Shown here: positions 47,945 to 57,896 of the stretch, in pieces
Numbering within the stretch: the first letter of the stretch is position 1
How the letters are laid out: every line of letters starts with the position of its first letter
Origin: Ulota crispa
Taxonomy: Eukaryota > Streptophyta > Bryopsida > Orthotrichales > Orthotrichaceae
Direction: 5' to 3'
Length of the DNA stretch: 64,000 bases
Assembly (NCBI GenBank): GCA_963920765.1
Contig: OY987246.1
Coordinates: forward strand, 19,712,868 to 19,776,867
Notes under the pieces: model-generated
Told to the model about the DNA's origin: nothing
The model's input: only the letters and a program-made list of their open reading frames with translations
Database searches by the model: none
Translations under genes and position numbers: made by a program

Positions 47945-48345
47945 TGAACCACACCCTTTGAACTATTGTACCACACCCCTAAGGTAAATTTTAGATTACT
48001 ACCATCAAAACTTTGAGTTTGAGAATTTTGAATTTAAATTTGGATTTAGAGACCATGATATTGTCTAGGACCATAAAAAAAGTTGCAATTCAACAACACC
48101 CAATGAAAAAGCTTATCTCTTTTTACAAACAAAAGTAAAATTAACAATTTTCTCCCTAACTAAGCTTTTTCATTGGGTGTTGTTGAATTGCAACTTTTTT
48201 AACGGTTCTAGACAATACCATGGTTTCTAAGTCCAAATCTGAACTCAAAATTTTCAAATTCAGCTTTTTGATGGTAGAAATCTAAAATTTATCCCAAGGT
48301 GTAGTATAGTAATTGGAAGGGTGTGATACATATATCAATTCCCAT
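47945..48345. repeat. Large fold-back (inverted repeat) inside the CACTA element
   Basis: Arms of roughly 180 bp pair, for example TTGCAATTCAACAACACCCA with TGGGTGTTGTTGAATTGCAA (perfect) and AAATTTTAGATTACTACCAT with ATGGTAGAAATCTAAAATTT. The loop is about 50 bp. It may be a MITE nested in the CACTA element. Confidence 0.8.
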
Positions 48346-49059
48346 CTTTTAAAGCTTATAAAAATATTTTATAAGATTGTTTTTTTTTTAATTCGTTTGG
48401 TTAGTAATAGAAGGAAAAATACTAAAAGTACCCTTTAAGTCTTTCAAAATATCAAGTTTACGCCAAAAATACTTGAAACATAAAAAATAGTCCTTATTTT
48501 TTGTAGGAATATCACTTATACTCCTGTTATTTTAGAAAAATCATAAAAATGCTCTTCTATTTTGAAATGTTAAATATATCCTTGTGTTATTTGAAATGTA
48601 AAAATCACCTTTGGTTTCTTGTAAGAATTTGCATTAAACTATACATTTGGTTATCATGTAACACAAAGATATAACTAATTTAAAATAGTTGAGGAGCATT
48701 TTTAATATTTTCACAATATATTAGAAGCATTGTTGATATTTATACAAAAAGGAAAGATATTTTTGGTACTTTTAATCCTTGAGGGACATATATGATTTTT
48801 TCAAAGAATTGAGGAGCATCTTTTATATTTGTTTGTAAAGAAATTTTGGTATTTAAAACAACAAAATGTTGAACTTTTTATATAAAATTTTGTTGAATTA
48901 GTGAAGTTGTGTCCAAAAGTGTCCAGATCAACAGAAAACTGTTGATTTTTTTGTTATTATGGTCATGTTTTTGCTTGACTTTAAAGGCTGCTAATTTTAA
49001 ACCTAACCAAATTGTGAAAAGTAAAGAAATTAAAACCAATCAATGTACACTCAAACTTC

Positions 49060-49955
49060 TAAAAGATTCTTTTTTTTTTGAAAACTTCTTTTATTTTTTA
49101 AAGCTTCAAAACATTTAAATGAGGTCCAAAAAGATTCTAGAAAGATTTTAAAAACAAACCTAAACTATTGTAATAGCTTTTTTTAAAAAATATTTTAAAG
49201 TATTTTGATGAATTACAAAAAGATTCCTAAAAGACTCTAATTTAGTCTAAGAGATTCTATTTCTATAAATATTTTGAAGTACTTTAACAAATTTCATAAA
49301 GATTTTAAAAGATTCACAAAGATTCCAAAAAGGTTCTTGGAAATTCTCAGAGATTCTGAAAGATTTTTAAATTTTCAAAAAAGATTCTCAAAGATTCTTA
49401 AAGATTCTCAAAGCTTCTCAAAGCTTCTAGGAAGATTCCAAGATTATTCTTAAAGATTTTCAAAAATTCTCAAAAAAATTCAAAATTCCTAGAACTACCA
49501 AAGATTCTCAAATATTCCAAACTATTCTCAAAGATTCTCAAGAATTCTCAAAAATTCCTAAAAGATTCTCAAAGATTCTAAGAAGATTCTAAGAAGATTT
49601 TCAAAGATTCCAAAAAGATTCTTAAAGATTCCAAGAAGATTCTCAAAGATTCCAAATAAACTTGAAAAGATTTCCAAAGATTTCCAAAGATTCTCAAGGA
49701 TTCCTAAAAGATTTTCAAAGATTCTCAAAGATTCTCAATTGTCCTCAAAGATTCCAAAATAACTTGAAAAGATTTCCAAAGATTTCCAAAGATTCTAAAA
49801 GATTCCTAAAAGATTCTCAAAGATTCTAAAATCTTGAAAAGATTCTTAAATATTCTTAAAAATCCAAAAAAGATTCTCAATGATTCTTAAAAGATTCTTA
49901 AAAATTCTTAAAAATTCACAAAAAATTCCCAAAAGATTCCCAAAAGATTCCAAAT
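49060..49955. repeat. Degenerate AAAGATTCTC satellite-like tract
   Basis: About 900 bp consist of many variants of a 9-11 bp unit (AAAGATTCTC, AAAGATTCCA, AAAGATTCTT), with almost every line containing several GATTC. Spacing is irregular, unlike a CRISPR array or a simple satellite. It occupies the right subterminal zone of the CACTA element. Confidence 0.9.
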
Positions 49956-50111
49956 TTTTTATTGATTTAGATAATGGTGTCCAAATCAACATAACATGTT
50001 TAGTTTTTTACAAAATTTTGTTAAATTAGTCAATTAGCATGGGCAAGTGCCCAAATTAACAAGAAACTGATGATTTTTTGTTGTTTTGAACGGAGTTTTC
50101 TACTAATGTTA

Positions 50112-50988
50112 GTTGAAAATGTACTCAAAGAATACCAAGGTTGAGAGCCTATACTTTTGCATGGCGTACTTGTTATCATTTCACTCAAGTTGAACCCTAC
50201 ATTGCTTTCATTTTGTTTGTTGGTATGATTCAAAATGTTAAAAGTTGAAAACAATCAAACGATACGAAAGCTCTCATACTAACATCTTAAAATAAAAGTG
50301 CCAATATTGTGCATATCCACCAATATAACAAAACCAACACTAACTACATTTCTTCTTTTATTGCTTCATTTGACAACTTACTGCGATGCTCGAGTGGAGC
50401 ATCTGAATATTAATTACTTTTTCCGTGATCATGAATATTTGACTCTCAGTAAGCCTACTTACTTGGGCCAAGCCCTCTTTTCTTTCCTAAATTTTCAGAG
50501 CTGTTTTCGTACTCAATCCTGGCTGGTCAATGAGCTCATCTGCCAGAGTGTTTTGTGATTTCTAGTAAAATCTCCAGCTGTGACGTTGCAAGCGTGTGGT
50601 CCCAAAGGATGATTCTGAAGGATAGTCTTTGCAACTGGCAATGGCGGAGAATTGACGTAACTATACCGACACAAACCGGGCCAACCAGTTCATGACACCT
50701 AGCGTATGTATTTGTGGGGACTTAAGACTTTGGGAGGAACGCACACTCTGTCCTACATCCCACTGATATCTCAACATCTGACTGTGTCTGTGAGTAATCG
50801 GTTGAAAATTGACACTTTTAGCTTCACACTGATCATGTCTCAAGTCCTAGTTCACTTACGGGCGTTTTACGGGCATTTTAGCTCTGTCCCACTTCAACAA
50901 GAGATTCCGATTTTGTTGCATTACACAGAATCAACGGAAATAAATTATAGAAAGGATTGACTACTTCAAGCACAAGAACTGGTAGTAC
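50112..50988. other. Spacer, no recognised gene
   Basis: Frames of 84-86 codons on the plus strand (50298-50558, 50706-50960) show no domain or splice context. Composition from 50380 is less AT-rich than in the transposon to the left, so an unannotated short transcript cannot be excluded. Confidence 0.4.
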
Positions 50989-50992
50989 TTAA

Positions 50993-51234
50993 CCCCTGAG
51001 CACCCCCAGGACCTCAAAATGGGGCACTCAGAAATGAAAAAGTTCTTGTTTGACTTGTTATAATCTTTCTATTGATATGGTCAAATCATTTGTCCTTTTC
51101 CTTATACTTTGGAGCTTGTTTCACCTATCATTTGATACGGTTAGATTTTGTGGATCTTGTTTGTGATGACAATTTGGTTGGATTGAGTGTGAGTGGGTCT
51201 AGATTTTGATGAATATGGGCTGGGCGCTCAGGGG
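50993..51234. mobile_element. TTAA-flanked MITE, 242 bp
   Basis: CCCCTGAGCACCCCCAGG and GGGCGCTCAGGGG are the tips, between TTAA at 50989-50992 and 51235-51238. It is non-coding. Confidence 0.85.
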
Positions 51235-51238
51235 TTAA

Positions 51239-53303
51239 CCTCAAAGCTGTGTTTCCATTTTTAGTTCAACGCATCTGTTGAACAAAATTCCACTTTCTTA
51301 ATGCTAAAACCTCCAAAAAGTGTTAACATGTAGGCATTTTCAAGTGAACTAGGCAGCAAAACTTTAAACATGGTATGCGTTTCCAAGTCCCAACTTTTAG
51401 CTCTGACCTAATTAGACTGCCTTGCCTTAAGACATGCCTACGCCCTTTGTAGAAATTTTGGTGCATAGAACGAGGGACTGAACTTCAAGAATTGAACCTA
51501 CCAAAAAAAACACAAAATAACCCAATTTGGGAAACACATCCCAATTTTTTCAATAAAAAATAAAACATATCTGAACATTTTGTTTTGTACTTTAGAATGC
51601 AACTCAATGTTGGAATCTATTATTGAATTGGGACTTGTAGAGTTGGGACGTGGGCCATACTGTAAACCCCATCTTGGCTGGCATTGAGGAAATGTAAGTC
51701 GTGCTCCTGCAGCATTCTTGATGAGATGGTGCATGACCCTGATTCACGGAACCTTCAAATGCAGACAGTGAGCAGAGAGAATATGCGTCCGTTAAACTTT
51801 TTAAGGGCAAGAGCAAGTGCCTCAAGGATACTAATCACATAAGAAACTGGCGTTTCAAAAGTTGAAATTTTCTTTCACATCAAACGGGATGCACGATCCA
51901 CTTCAAGCCGGCTCCTTTCCTGATGGCGTGTCATTGAGCAGAGCAGAACTAAAATCACGTATTCAATAAGAATGATGGGTTTCAGATACATCCACGCCGT
52001 TTCAGTTGCCTGACTAAGACCTCAGATCTATAACGTTTTTAGTGTTTAGAGCTCTGGGCGACCTGAGCACTTTGAATGTCACAGTTATATTTTAGATCTT
52101 ACTTGAATTTTAGTTTGTCTAATTTAATAAAATCCTTACAAACAAACACGGAAGTGAACTTTGTACAAGAATAAGGAAGGAAACAAAAGTCTCTGAACGG
52201 TGAGACCCAGAGGCACAAGGAAAGGATCGGAAACAGAAACCATTGCCAACTGGTGAAGAAGTGTAGCAGGTGAGGAAAAGGTTCCAACAAACCTCTGAGT
52301 GGCAGTGGTGGTGGTGGTGGTGCATCTCTGGCCAACGCCAATCTTGCGTCGTGAAAATGAACGTTTTGACACCCAGATTACATGCAACCGCTGATGATTC
52401 TGCATGACCAGAGCAGTGGTTTAGTTGAGAATACTACGTTTCAAATCATACGCTCACATTCTATAGGTCAAAATCAAACAAACAACTCTTTGAATGACGC
52501 TGGGTTTTGCTTCAAGTCCATTTTTCTTGAACTAAATGGTAGGCGGATTAGGACATGATTCTATAACGCAAGGATCTAGACTTGAGCCGTAGCGACTCTC
52601 AGTCATGCCCAAAAAAAGAGTCAGACGGAGAAAACATCAGAAATTAGGGAACCGGATGCTCATGACTTCTGTCAAGCACACGGAGAGAGAAGTGAGAACA
52701 AATCGAGACAATACCTGCTCGAAGTCTTCATAGCAGTAACGTGGTGCGCACCAAAAGAGCGTTGAGAGTTTCAACTCAAATTTTCCTGAAATATTCTGAA
52801 GTTGAAAGTGGTGCTAATCGGCATTCCTATCATTCAACAGACAGAATCCTCTTCCATAGCTGGTTCTAGCCCTCAGTAAAGCATCTGCCAGTTCCAAAAG
52901 GAGGATTACACAGTGCAATTTGATTAAAAGTTGAGAGCCTAAGTACTCAGACCTTTCAGGAGATATTATGCACAAGATTACAGGTGACGTGAGTTCTAAT
53001 CCTGCGAAGACAATGATGTAAGACCCTGAATAAATGGCATACAGTAAGCTCTGAATACGATACAGTACACGGTCAGGAAACAGCAAGAAAGGATATAAAA
53101 GTTCACGATTGCAAGGCAAGCATCGAAAACCTTGGAGTTCAACAGCAAAAGTTCCTTGCATCCTATGATTACAGTTTTACTCTTGAAAGGAAACCTGCAA
53201 CACAATTAGACTCAGCTATTGTCAACCCTTACAGTCGCACACCAACTATCAAATCAATGTATAGAACCGCTCTTCACAAGTTCAAGATAAATCTTTACCT
53301 TAG
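51239..53303 (-). other. Spacer and probable spliced 3' UTR of the PPR gene
   Basis: No protein-coding gene is supported. Five bases after the PPR stop codon (TGA CTAAG|GTAAAG, about 53298) is a good splice donor, and an acceptor-like TTTCAAG near 53188 could follow. The mixed composition from about 52100 to 53300 fits a long untranslated region. A (GGT)6 run lies at about 52305-52320. Confidence 0.4.
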
Positions 53304-55859
53304 TCACCAGTAATCACCACAGGAACACACGCCATTCTTGAAATGGTGAAAGCGGCTCGCATCTCGAGCGATGATCTCCCTTCCAGCGAGCTTGGATATA
53401 AATTTGGAGGCAGAATGGCAGTCAGCACAAACACGCAAATTCTTGTAAATATGAATTGGTGCAGAAGGGGGTGTACTGAGAATCCCGTAGGCAATGGCCA
53501 GTTTCTCACTATGGTAGCTGACGGCTTCTTCCTTCTGCTGCTCTCCGACATCATGCAATACATTTTCAGTAAAAGGGACATAGCCGGCTCTCTTGATTTC
53601 CACCATCAGCCTCGCCAGCTCAGTGTATATTTCGTTCACTTGAGGGTGTGATCTATCTTCAGTAACGAAAGTATGCCCCTTTCCATCAACATGAATCGAG
53701 GTGCAGCCCTGCTCCTTCTTAACACCTCTGTCCTCCATAACCTTCCTCACTTTTGCAACATTCTCCCACATACCAGCTGCAGCATACATGTGTGAAAGTT
53801 GCACATACACAGCGCTATCATGTGGATCAATGCTCAAAATCCTTTCAGCAGCACGTTCCGCAATCTCTAAATTCCCGTGGATTCTGCAAGCTCCTAGCAA
53901 AGAACTCCAGATTGAAGCCGGTGCTTCCAGTGGCATACCATTGATGAATTGCTCTGTTTCGTCCAATAGTCCAGCACGCCCAAGAAGGTCCGCCATGCAA
54001 CCGTAAAGTTCTACTGTTGGGACGATCCCATGGTCTTGAACCAAAGAAGCTAAGAAGTGACGGCCCTCTGTCACAAAACCTGCACGGCTGCAGGCAGTCA
54101 GCACACCAACAAACGTGACTACATTTGGCTTGATCCTTTCCTTCAGCATCCGCTCAAAAAGCTCCAGAGCTTCTCGAGCGTATCCATGCTGCGCATATCC
54201 TCCGATCATCGCATTCCATGTAATAACATCTCGTTTACTCATAGCGTCAAAAACTTGGCGAGCATCCTCAGCACTTCCGCATTTTGAATACATGTTGATC
54301 AAGGCATTTCCTAAAGGAATGTGGGACACTAGACCTGCTTTTACCGCTAGAGAGTGAATCTCTTTACCCAAGTCTAACTCTCCTGGATTCACACATACAT
54401 TCAACATATTGATGTACGTGACCCTATCTGGCTCCACACCCGCGAGTTTCATTTGCTGAAAAATCTCCAAGGCCTCTTTACCACGACCATTCTCAGCGTA
54501 ACCCCCAATCATGGCACTCCAAGACACAACGTCTCGGCTCACCATTTTATCGAAGACGAGACGGGCGTCCCTGACGGCACCACACTTGGAATACATATGA
54601 ACAAGAGCTGTGCTTACAAGCAGATCAGTCTCATATCCTGCTTTCTCCACTTGGAAATGCGCCTCCCTCCCATATTCCACGTTTCCAGAGCTCGCACATG
54701 CGTTCAGGATATGCATGTACGTGACTTTGTCTGGCTGGATCCCATCTTCTTGCATCATGGAAAACACACCGAAAGCATCTTCCACGTGACCACTCTCTGC
54801 ATATCCTTCAATCATGACCGTCCAACAGACAACGTCTCGCACCACCATTCTGTCAAAAACCTCGCGTGCATCCTTGACGCTCCCACAATTCGTGTACATG
54901 CGGATGAGAGCAGTCGCTATGCGTATGTCTTGCAAAACTCCAGCCTTGACACACTGAGCATGAATTGTCTTCCCCCATGCTAAACCTTTAGGGCCGGAGC
55001 AAGCTTCTAAGATACTCAAGTAGGAAATGCGGTTCGGTTTAATTCCTTCTTGTTGCATTGTAAGAAAGGTTTCGAAAGCCTTCTCACCATCGCCATTCTT
55101 AGCATACCCTCCAATTATTACGTTGAATGCACTGACATCTCGGTTATGCAACTCCAAGAAAACTTGCCGTGCATCCTCCATGCTCCCGCCCTTGACATAC
55201 ATGTTCACAAGGGCAGTCCCTACACGGAAATCGGAGAGAAGGCCAGCGTTTTTGGCGTGATCATGAACCTCTTTACCCCATTGCAAAGCTGCGGCTCTGG
55301 AACAAGCGTCCAGAACAGTCAGATACGTGATGGTGTTTGCCTCCAGACGCTCGTCAAGCATTTGGCGGAACAGCGTGACGGCTTCCTTGGCGTGGTCCCG
55401 CTGAGCGTAGCCTGCAATCATGGCATTCCAGGACACCACGGTCTTGTCCACAATGGTGTCGAACACCCGTCGCGCGTCCTCTACACTCCCGCAAACTGCG
55501 TGCAGTTTTATCAGTGTGTTGAGTTCGTAAATGTTCAATGCTCGACCACTTTGAAGGATGTGATCACGAACCTGCTTGCCCAGGGACACGTTTCGGAGCT
55601 CCATACATCGCTGGAAAAGCTTCACGTACGTCCGAGAATCTACGTCACTGCTCTGTTCACGCAGTCTGTGCAACACATCATCTGCTCCAAACCCTAATCC
55701 TAGAGCATCGGTGCTTGACTTCAATCCACTTGGCATGAGCAGTTTGGTTGCCTCATTCACTCGCACTGCTTTTTTAATAGCAGCACGTCCTGACGGCCGC
55801 ATTGTACTTCGGGAATTCTCCAGTCCACCAAAAAACTCTCCGTCATCAGTGCCTAGCAT
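53304..55859 (-). CDS. PLS-class PPR protein with E and DYW domains (RNA editing factor)
   Basis: A single intronless exon encodes 851 residues from ATG at 55859. From about residue 75 to 640 it consists of five P-L-S motif triplets plus leading motifs (VVSWNAMIAGYAQ, VGTALVNMYVKGGSMEDARQ, YLSILEACSG and so on). E-type motifs follow (SIWSSLLGACRIHGNLEIAE), then a DYW deaminase domain of about 95 residues. The zinc and catalytic signature is intact: YHSEKLAIAYG, VCADCH, then CSCGDYW at the C-terminus. Such proteins bind organelle transcripts by one motif per base and deaminate a specific C to U in mitochondria or plastids. The first 19 residues are acidic (MLGTDDGEFFGG); a second Met (residue 20, 55802) opens a basic, transit-peptide-like stretch MRPSGRAAIKKAVRVNEATK and may be the functional start. 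A stop codon lies in frame upstream of the first ATG. Function class is firm; organelle and target are not visible. Confidence 0.97.
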   Translation of the reverse strand: MLGTDDGEFFGGLENSRSTMRPSGRAAIKKAVRVNEATKLLMPSGLKSSTDALGLGFGADDVLHRLREQSSDVDSRTYVKLFQRCMELRNVSLGKQVRDHILQSGRALNIYELNTLIKLHAVCGSVEDARRVFDTIVDKTVVSWNAMIAGYAQRDHAKEAVTLFRQMLDERLEANTITYLTVLDACSRAAALQWGKEVHDHAKNAGLLSDFRVGTALVNMYVKGGSMEDARQVFLELHNRDVSAFNVIIGGYAKNGDGEKAFETFLTMQQEGIKPNRISYLSILEACSGPKGLAWGKTIHAQCVKAGVLQDIRIATALIRMYTNCGSVKDAREVFDRMVVRDVVCWTVMIEGYAESGHVEDAFGVFSMMQEDGIQPDKVTYMHILNACASSGNVEYGREAHFQVEKAGYETDLLVSTALVHMYSKCGAVRDARLVFDKMVSRDVVSWSAMIGGYAENGRGKEALEIFQQMKLAGVEPDRVTYINMLNVCVNPGELDLGKEIHSLAVKAGLVSHIPLGNALINMYSKCGSAEDARQVFDAMSKRDVITWNAMIGGYAQHGYAREALELFERMLKERIKPNVVTFVGVLTACSRAGFVTEGRHFLASLVQDHGIVPTVELYGCMADLLGRAGLLDETEQFINGMPLEAPASIWSSLLGACRIHGNLEIAERAAERILSIDPHDSAVYVQLSHMYAAAGMWENVAKVRKVMEDRGVKKEQGCTSIHVDGKGHTFVTEDRSHPQVNEIYTELARLMVEIKRAGYVPFTENVLHDVGEQQKEEAVSYHSEKLAIAYGILSTPPSAPIHIYKNLRVCADCHSASKFISKLAGREIIARDASRFHHFKNGVCSCGDYW

Positions 55860-55899
55860 TACTTGCAAGGATCCACAAGACTCCCAGGCGCCGGCTCAT
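55846..55899 (-). promoter_or_regulatory. Overlapping upstream ORF on the PPR transcript
   Basis: An ATG at 55899 opens a 17-codon frame (MSRRLGVLWILASNARH) that ends at 55846, overlapping the main start codon at 55859 in another frame. If transcripts start upstream of 55899, this would reduce initiation at the first PPR ATG and favour the second Met at 55802, whose surroundings code a transit-like peptide. The transcription start is unknown. Confidence 0.4.
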
Positions 55900-56469
55900 C
55901 GACCTAAAATCATTGACGGCGTTGCAGATTGACGGAGCTGCAAGAGCTGGCCGTGGCCAATCAGGTATCCGATCATCGTCCATAACCCTAATTGCGCGTT
56001 GCAAGCTTCGCCTGCGGTGTACCAAATGAATTCAACTCATGAGCAGTCTGTCTGTCACGAGCCTACGTCTGTGGTCAAGGTTCTAGGGTTTAACAACAAG
56101 AATTCGTACTCTAACAAAAAACCCTGTGGCCCGAAAAGAATATCTGAACCTGCTGGAGCAAGCTTTCTACCACGTACTAATACTCAATTACGCAGCAATT
56201 CTGTTGAGATTCCTCAACCGGCAAAGTTCCAAAGTTCTATACCAGTTGTCACATGGCCCCTCGATCGCATCAAACCCTAAATTATGCAGATCACATGCGA
56301 GAGTCATTCCCTAAGCCTCGATGCGATTTCGTACAGGATGATGGCGGTGTTTTGCTTCTAGAATAGAAATCCACAAAGCAAAGCCGAAACGGTAGTAATG
56401 CTGCTATATAAACCCGAAACCCTAATTAGGCTGGATCATTTAATGCTGGGCTTGCCTCCGTGAAAATCA
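55900..56469. promoter_or_regulatory. Divergent promoter region with telo boxes
   Basis: This region separates the PPR gene (-) from the small gene at 56470 (+). Telo-box-type motifs occur repeatedly: AACCCTAAT near 55985, CTAGGGTTT near 56083, AAACCCTAAAT near 56274 and AAACCCTAATT near 56417. A TATA element TATATAAA (56405-56412) lies 58 bp before the plus-strand ATG. Telo boxes are known in plant promoters of translation- and growth-related genes. Confidence 0.6.
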
Positions 56470-57328
56470 ATGGCACTGAATCTTCAGCCAGCCAACAACT
56501 ACCATGGTGATGACAAGTCTAGCCTATCAGTAGCTGCTATCTTATCCAGGAATCTTGCGACTGAAAACTCGGATTTCAACAGAAAGACCATAGCAGCTTG
56601 GGTTAAGCCGGATGAAGAAGATGAATCACCGAGAAGGATAGCGACAATAAAGGCAATAGCCGCTGCAACCAAATCAAAAGGATGGCTCACAGAAACAATC
56701 CCGCGTGATCACGTCGCAGGTAATGTACTAAATTGATCAAATTCAGGAGTACTTCACCTACGTCTGCAGTCGGGGTTTTAGGGTTTCGTCGGTAAGCATG
56801 AAACAACTACACTCGAGGCTCGCTCGATCTCTAATCTTAGGGGGGTTAAGTTATATCACGCAAAACTCTGCTCAAAAAAACAGAAATAAAGAACTAGAAG
56901 TATTGAAAGGCTGGAGCTGCAAGAAATAGCATCCGTTCCGTTTCTCTGCTTCTCAGGGTTCTCAAGAAGAGAAGCAGCTCTTTTCAAAATGTGGCTAAGT
57001 TTAGTTCTTGCTCATAAAACCTCAAGCGTGATTACCAATGTAGGTGATCAAGCACAAGAATGTCAGATGATTACAAACCTCAGAGTTCGTGTCCATCTCT
57101 CCGAAGAAGAGGGCTTTCAGCTATGCAACCGCCTTCACCACCTACGACGGCTGACACCTCACACATCTCGTGCAATTCATCCCCTCTCGTCCACGGCTCC
57201 ACGTTGCTGAGGACTCTAGGATGCGTGCACGGTATGTTTGACTAAAGCTGAAGAATTCTCAGACTACAGTTCGTGGAGATAGAGAATGATACGCACACTC
57301 AGGTGCACAGAAATCTTGGCAAAGATAA
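56470..57328 (+). CDS. Small hypothetical protein, three predicted exons
   Basis: I do not recognise this protein. Exon 1 (56470-56719, 83 codons plus one base) begins MALNLQPANNYHGDDKSSLS and includes a helical, charged segment (TIAAWVKPDEEDESPRRIAT) followed by IKAIAAATKSKGWLTETIPR; it ends CGCAG|GTAATG. My best continuation is exon 2 (57067-57231) from GTCAG|ATGATTAC, coding DDYKPQSSCPSLRRRG and a Pro/Ser/Thr-rich stretch, then donor GTGCACG|GTATGT, and exon 3 (57303-57328) adding AQKSWQR and TAA. All phases agree, giving 146 residues. The TATA box 58 bp upstream supports a real transcription unit. Exon 1 alone would read through to a stop at 56736 (88 codons). An acceptor at about 57047 in another frame is an alternative. 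Confidence 0.45.
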
Positions 57329-57329
57329 T

Positions 57330-57894
57330 GGGGACATTATGCTAAACTACTGATTGTTGACAGTACAGTAACTGCTGTAAGCTAATATGGTTGGGACCCT
57401 AAGACCAATATTAGTTTAAGTAGGTTATTAGTTAATTTTGTAAAAGTGTAATGAAGTGATCTTGACGGTAGTGCTAGGCAGCGTTTTTTTTTTGGCAAAA
57501 TTTTGTCAGATCTGATAGAAATTAGCCATTGTTGTTTCTTCCCTCCATAAATCCTCCAATATACAAATGCCATTGCAGAGGTTTCTATCACTTAGAAAAA
57601 ACACTGGTGCTAGGGATACTGTAGCATCAAGGAGTTACTATAATTGAATTAAGTACTTTGATTCATGGTTGACATCATTTCTGAGCGGCTGTAATTAATG
57701 CTGATGCCGCTCTTTACAAGATGGCTTTGCCAGTGCTATCTTCTTCACCATGTGATGTCAGCCAGCTGGAGAAGGACAAAGTGACATTAATTACACAAAA
57801 GCAGACAGTACAAACTAGAGTTGACCGCTACTTCCACTTGACTTAGTTTGGATTTTTATATTACCAGGCCGATATTAAGATTAGTGTTATATAT
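57330..57894. other. Spacer, nothing recognised
   Basis: Probably begins with the 3' UTR of the gene at 56470. No credible frame otherwise. Confidence 0.4.
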
Positions 57895-57896
57895 TA

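Larger units (their letters stand above)
46951..50108. mobile_element. Non-autonomous CACTA (En/Spm) element, 3.16 kb
   Basis: It starts CACTAGTAGAAAATTCAGC and ends GGAGTTTTCTACTAATG, inverted with two mismatches, inside a perfect 3-bp TTA duplication (46948-46950, 50109-50111). The left subterminal region repeats GTTGATTTTCTGTT, and matching AACAGAAAACTGTTGATTTT occurs near 48930. Such subterminal repeats are where CACTA transposases bind. No transposase frame exists. It carries a SINE-like unit, a fold-back segment and a long GATTC tract as cargo. Confidence 0.9.

Noticed and set aside
49060-49955. CRISPR-like array of short repeats
   Set aside because: Units are degenerate, 9-11 bp, without constant-length spacers; the host is a plant and the tract lies in a CACTA element.
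54453-55697. Antisense frames of 176 and 215 codons opposite the PPR gene
   Set aside because: They are shadows of the repetitive PPR coding frame and contain no domain.
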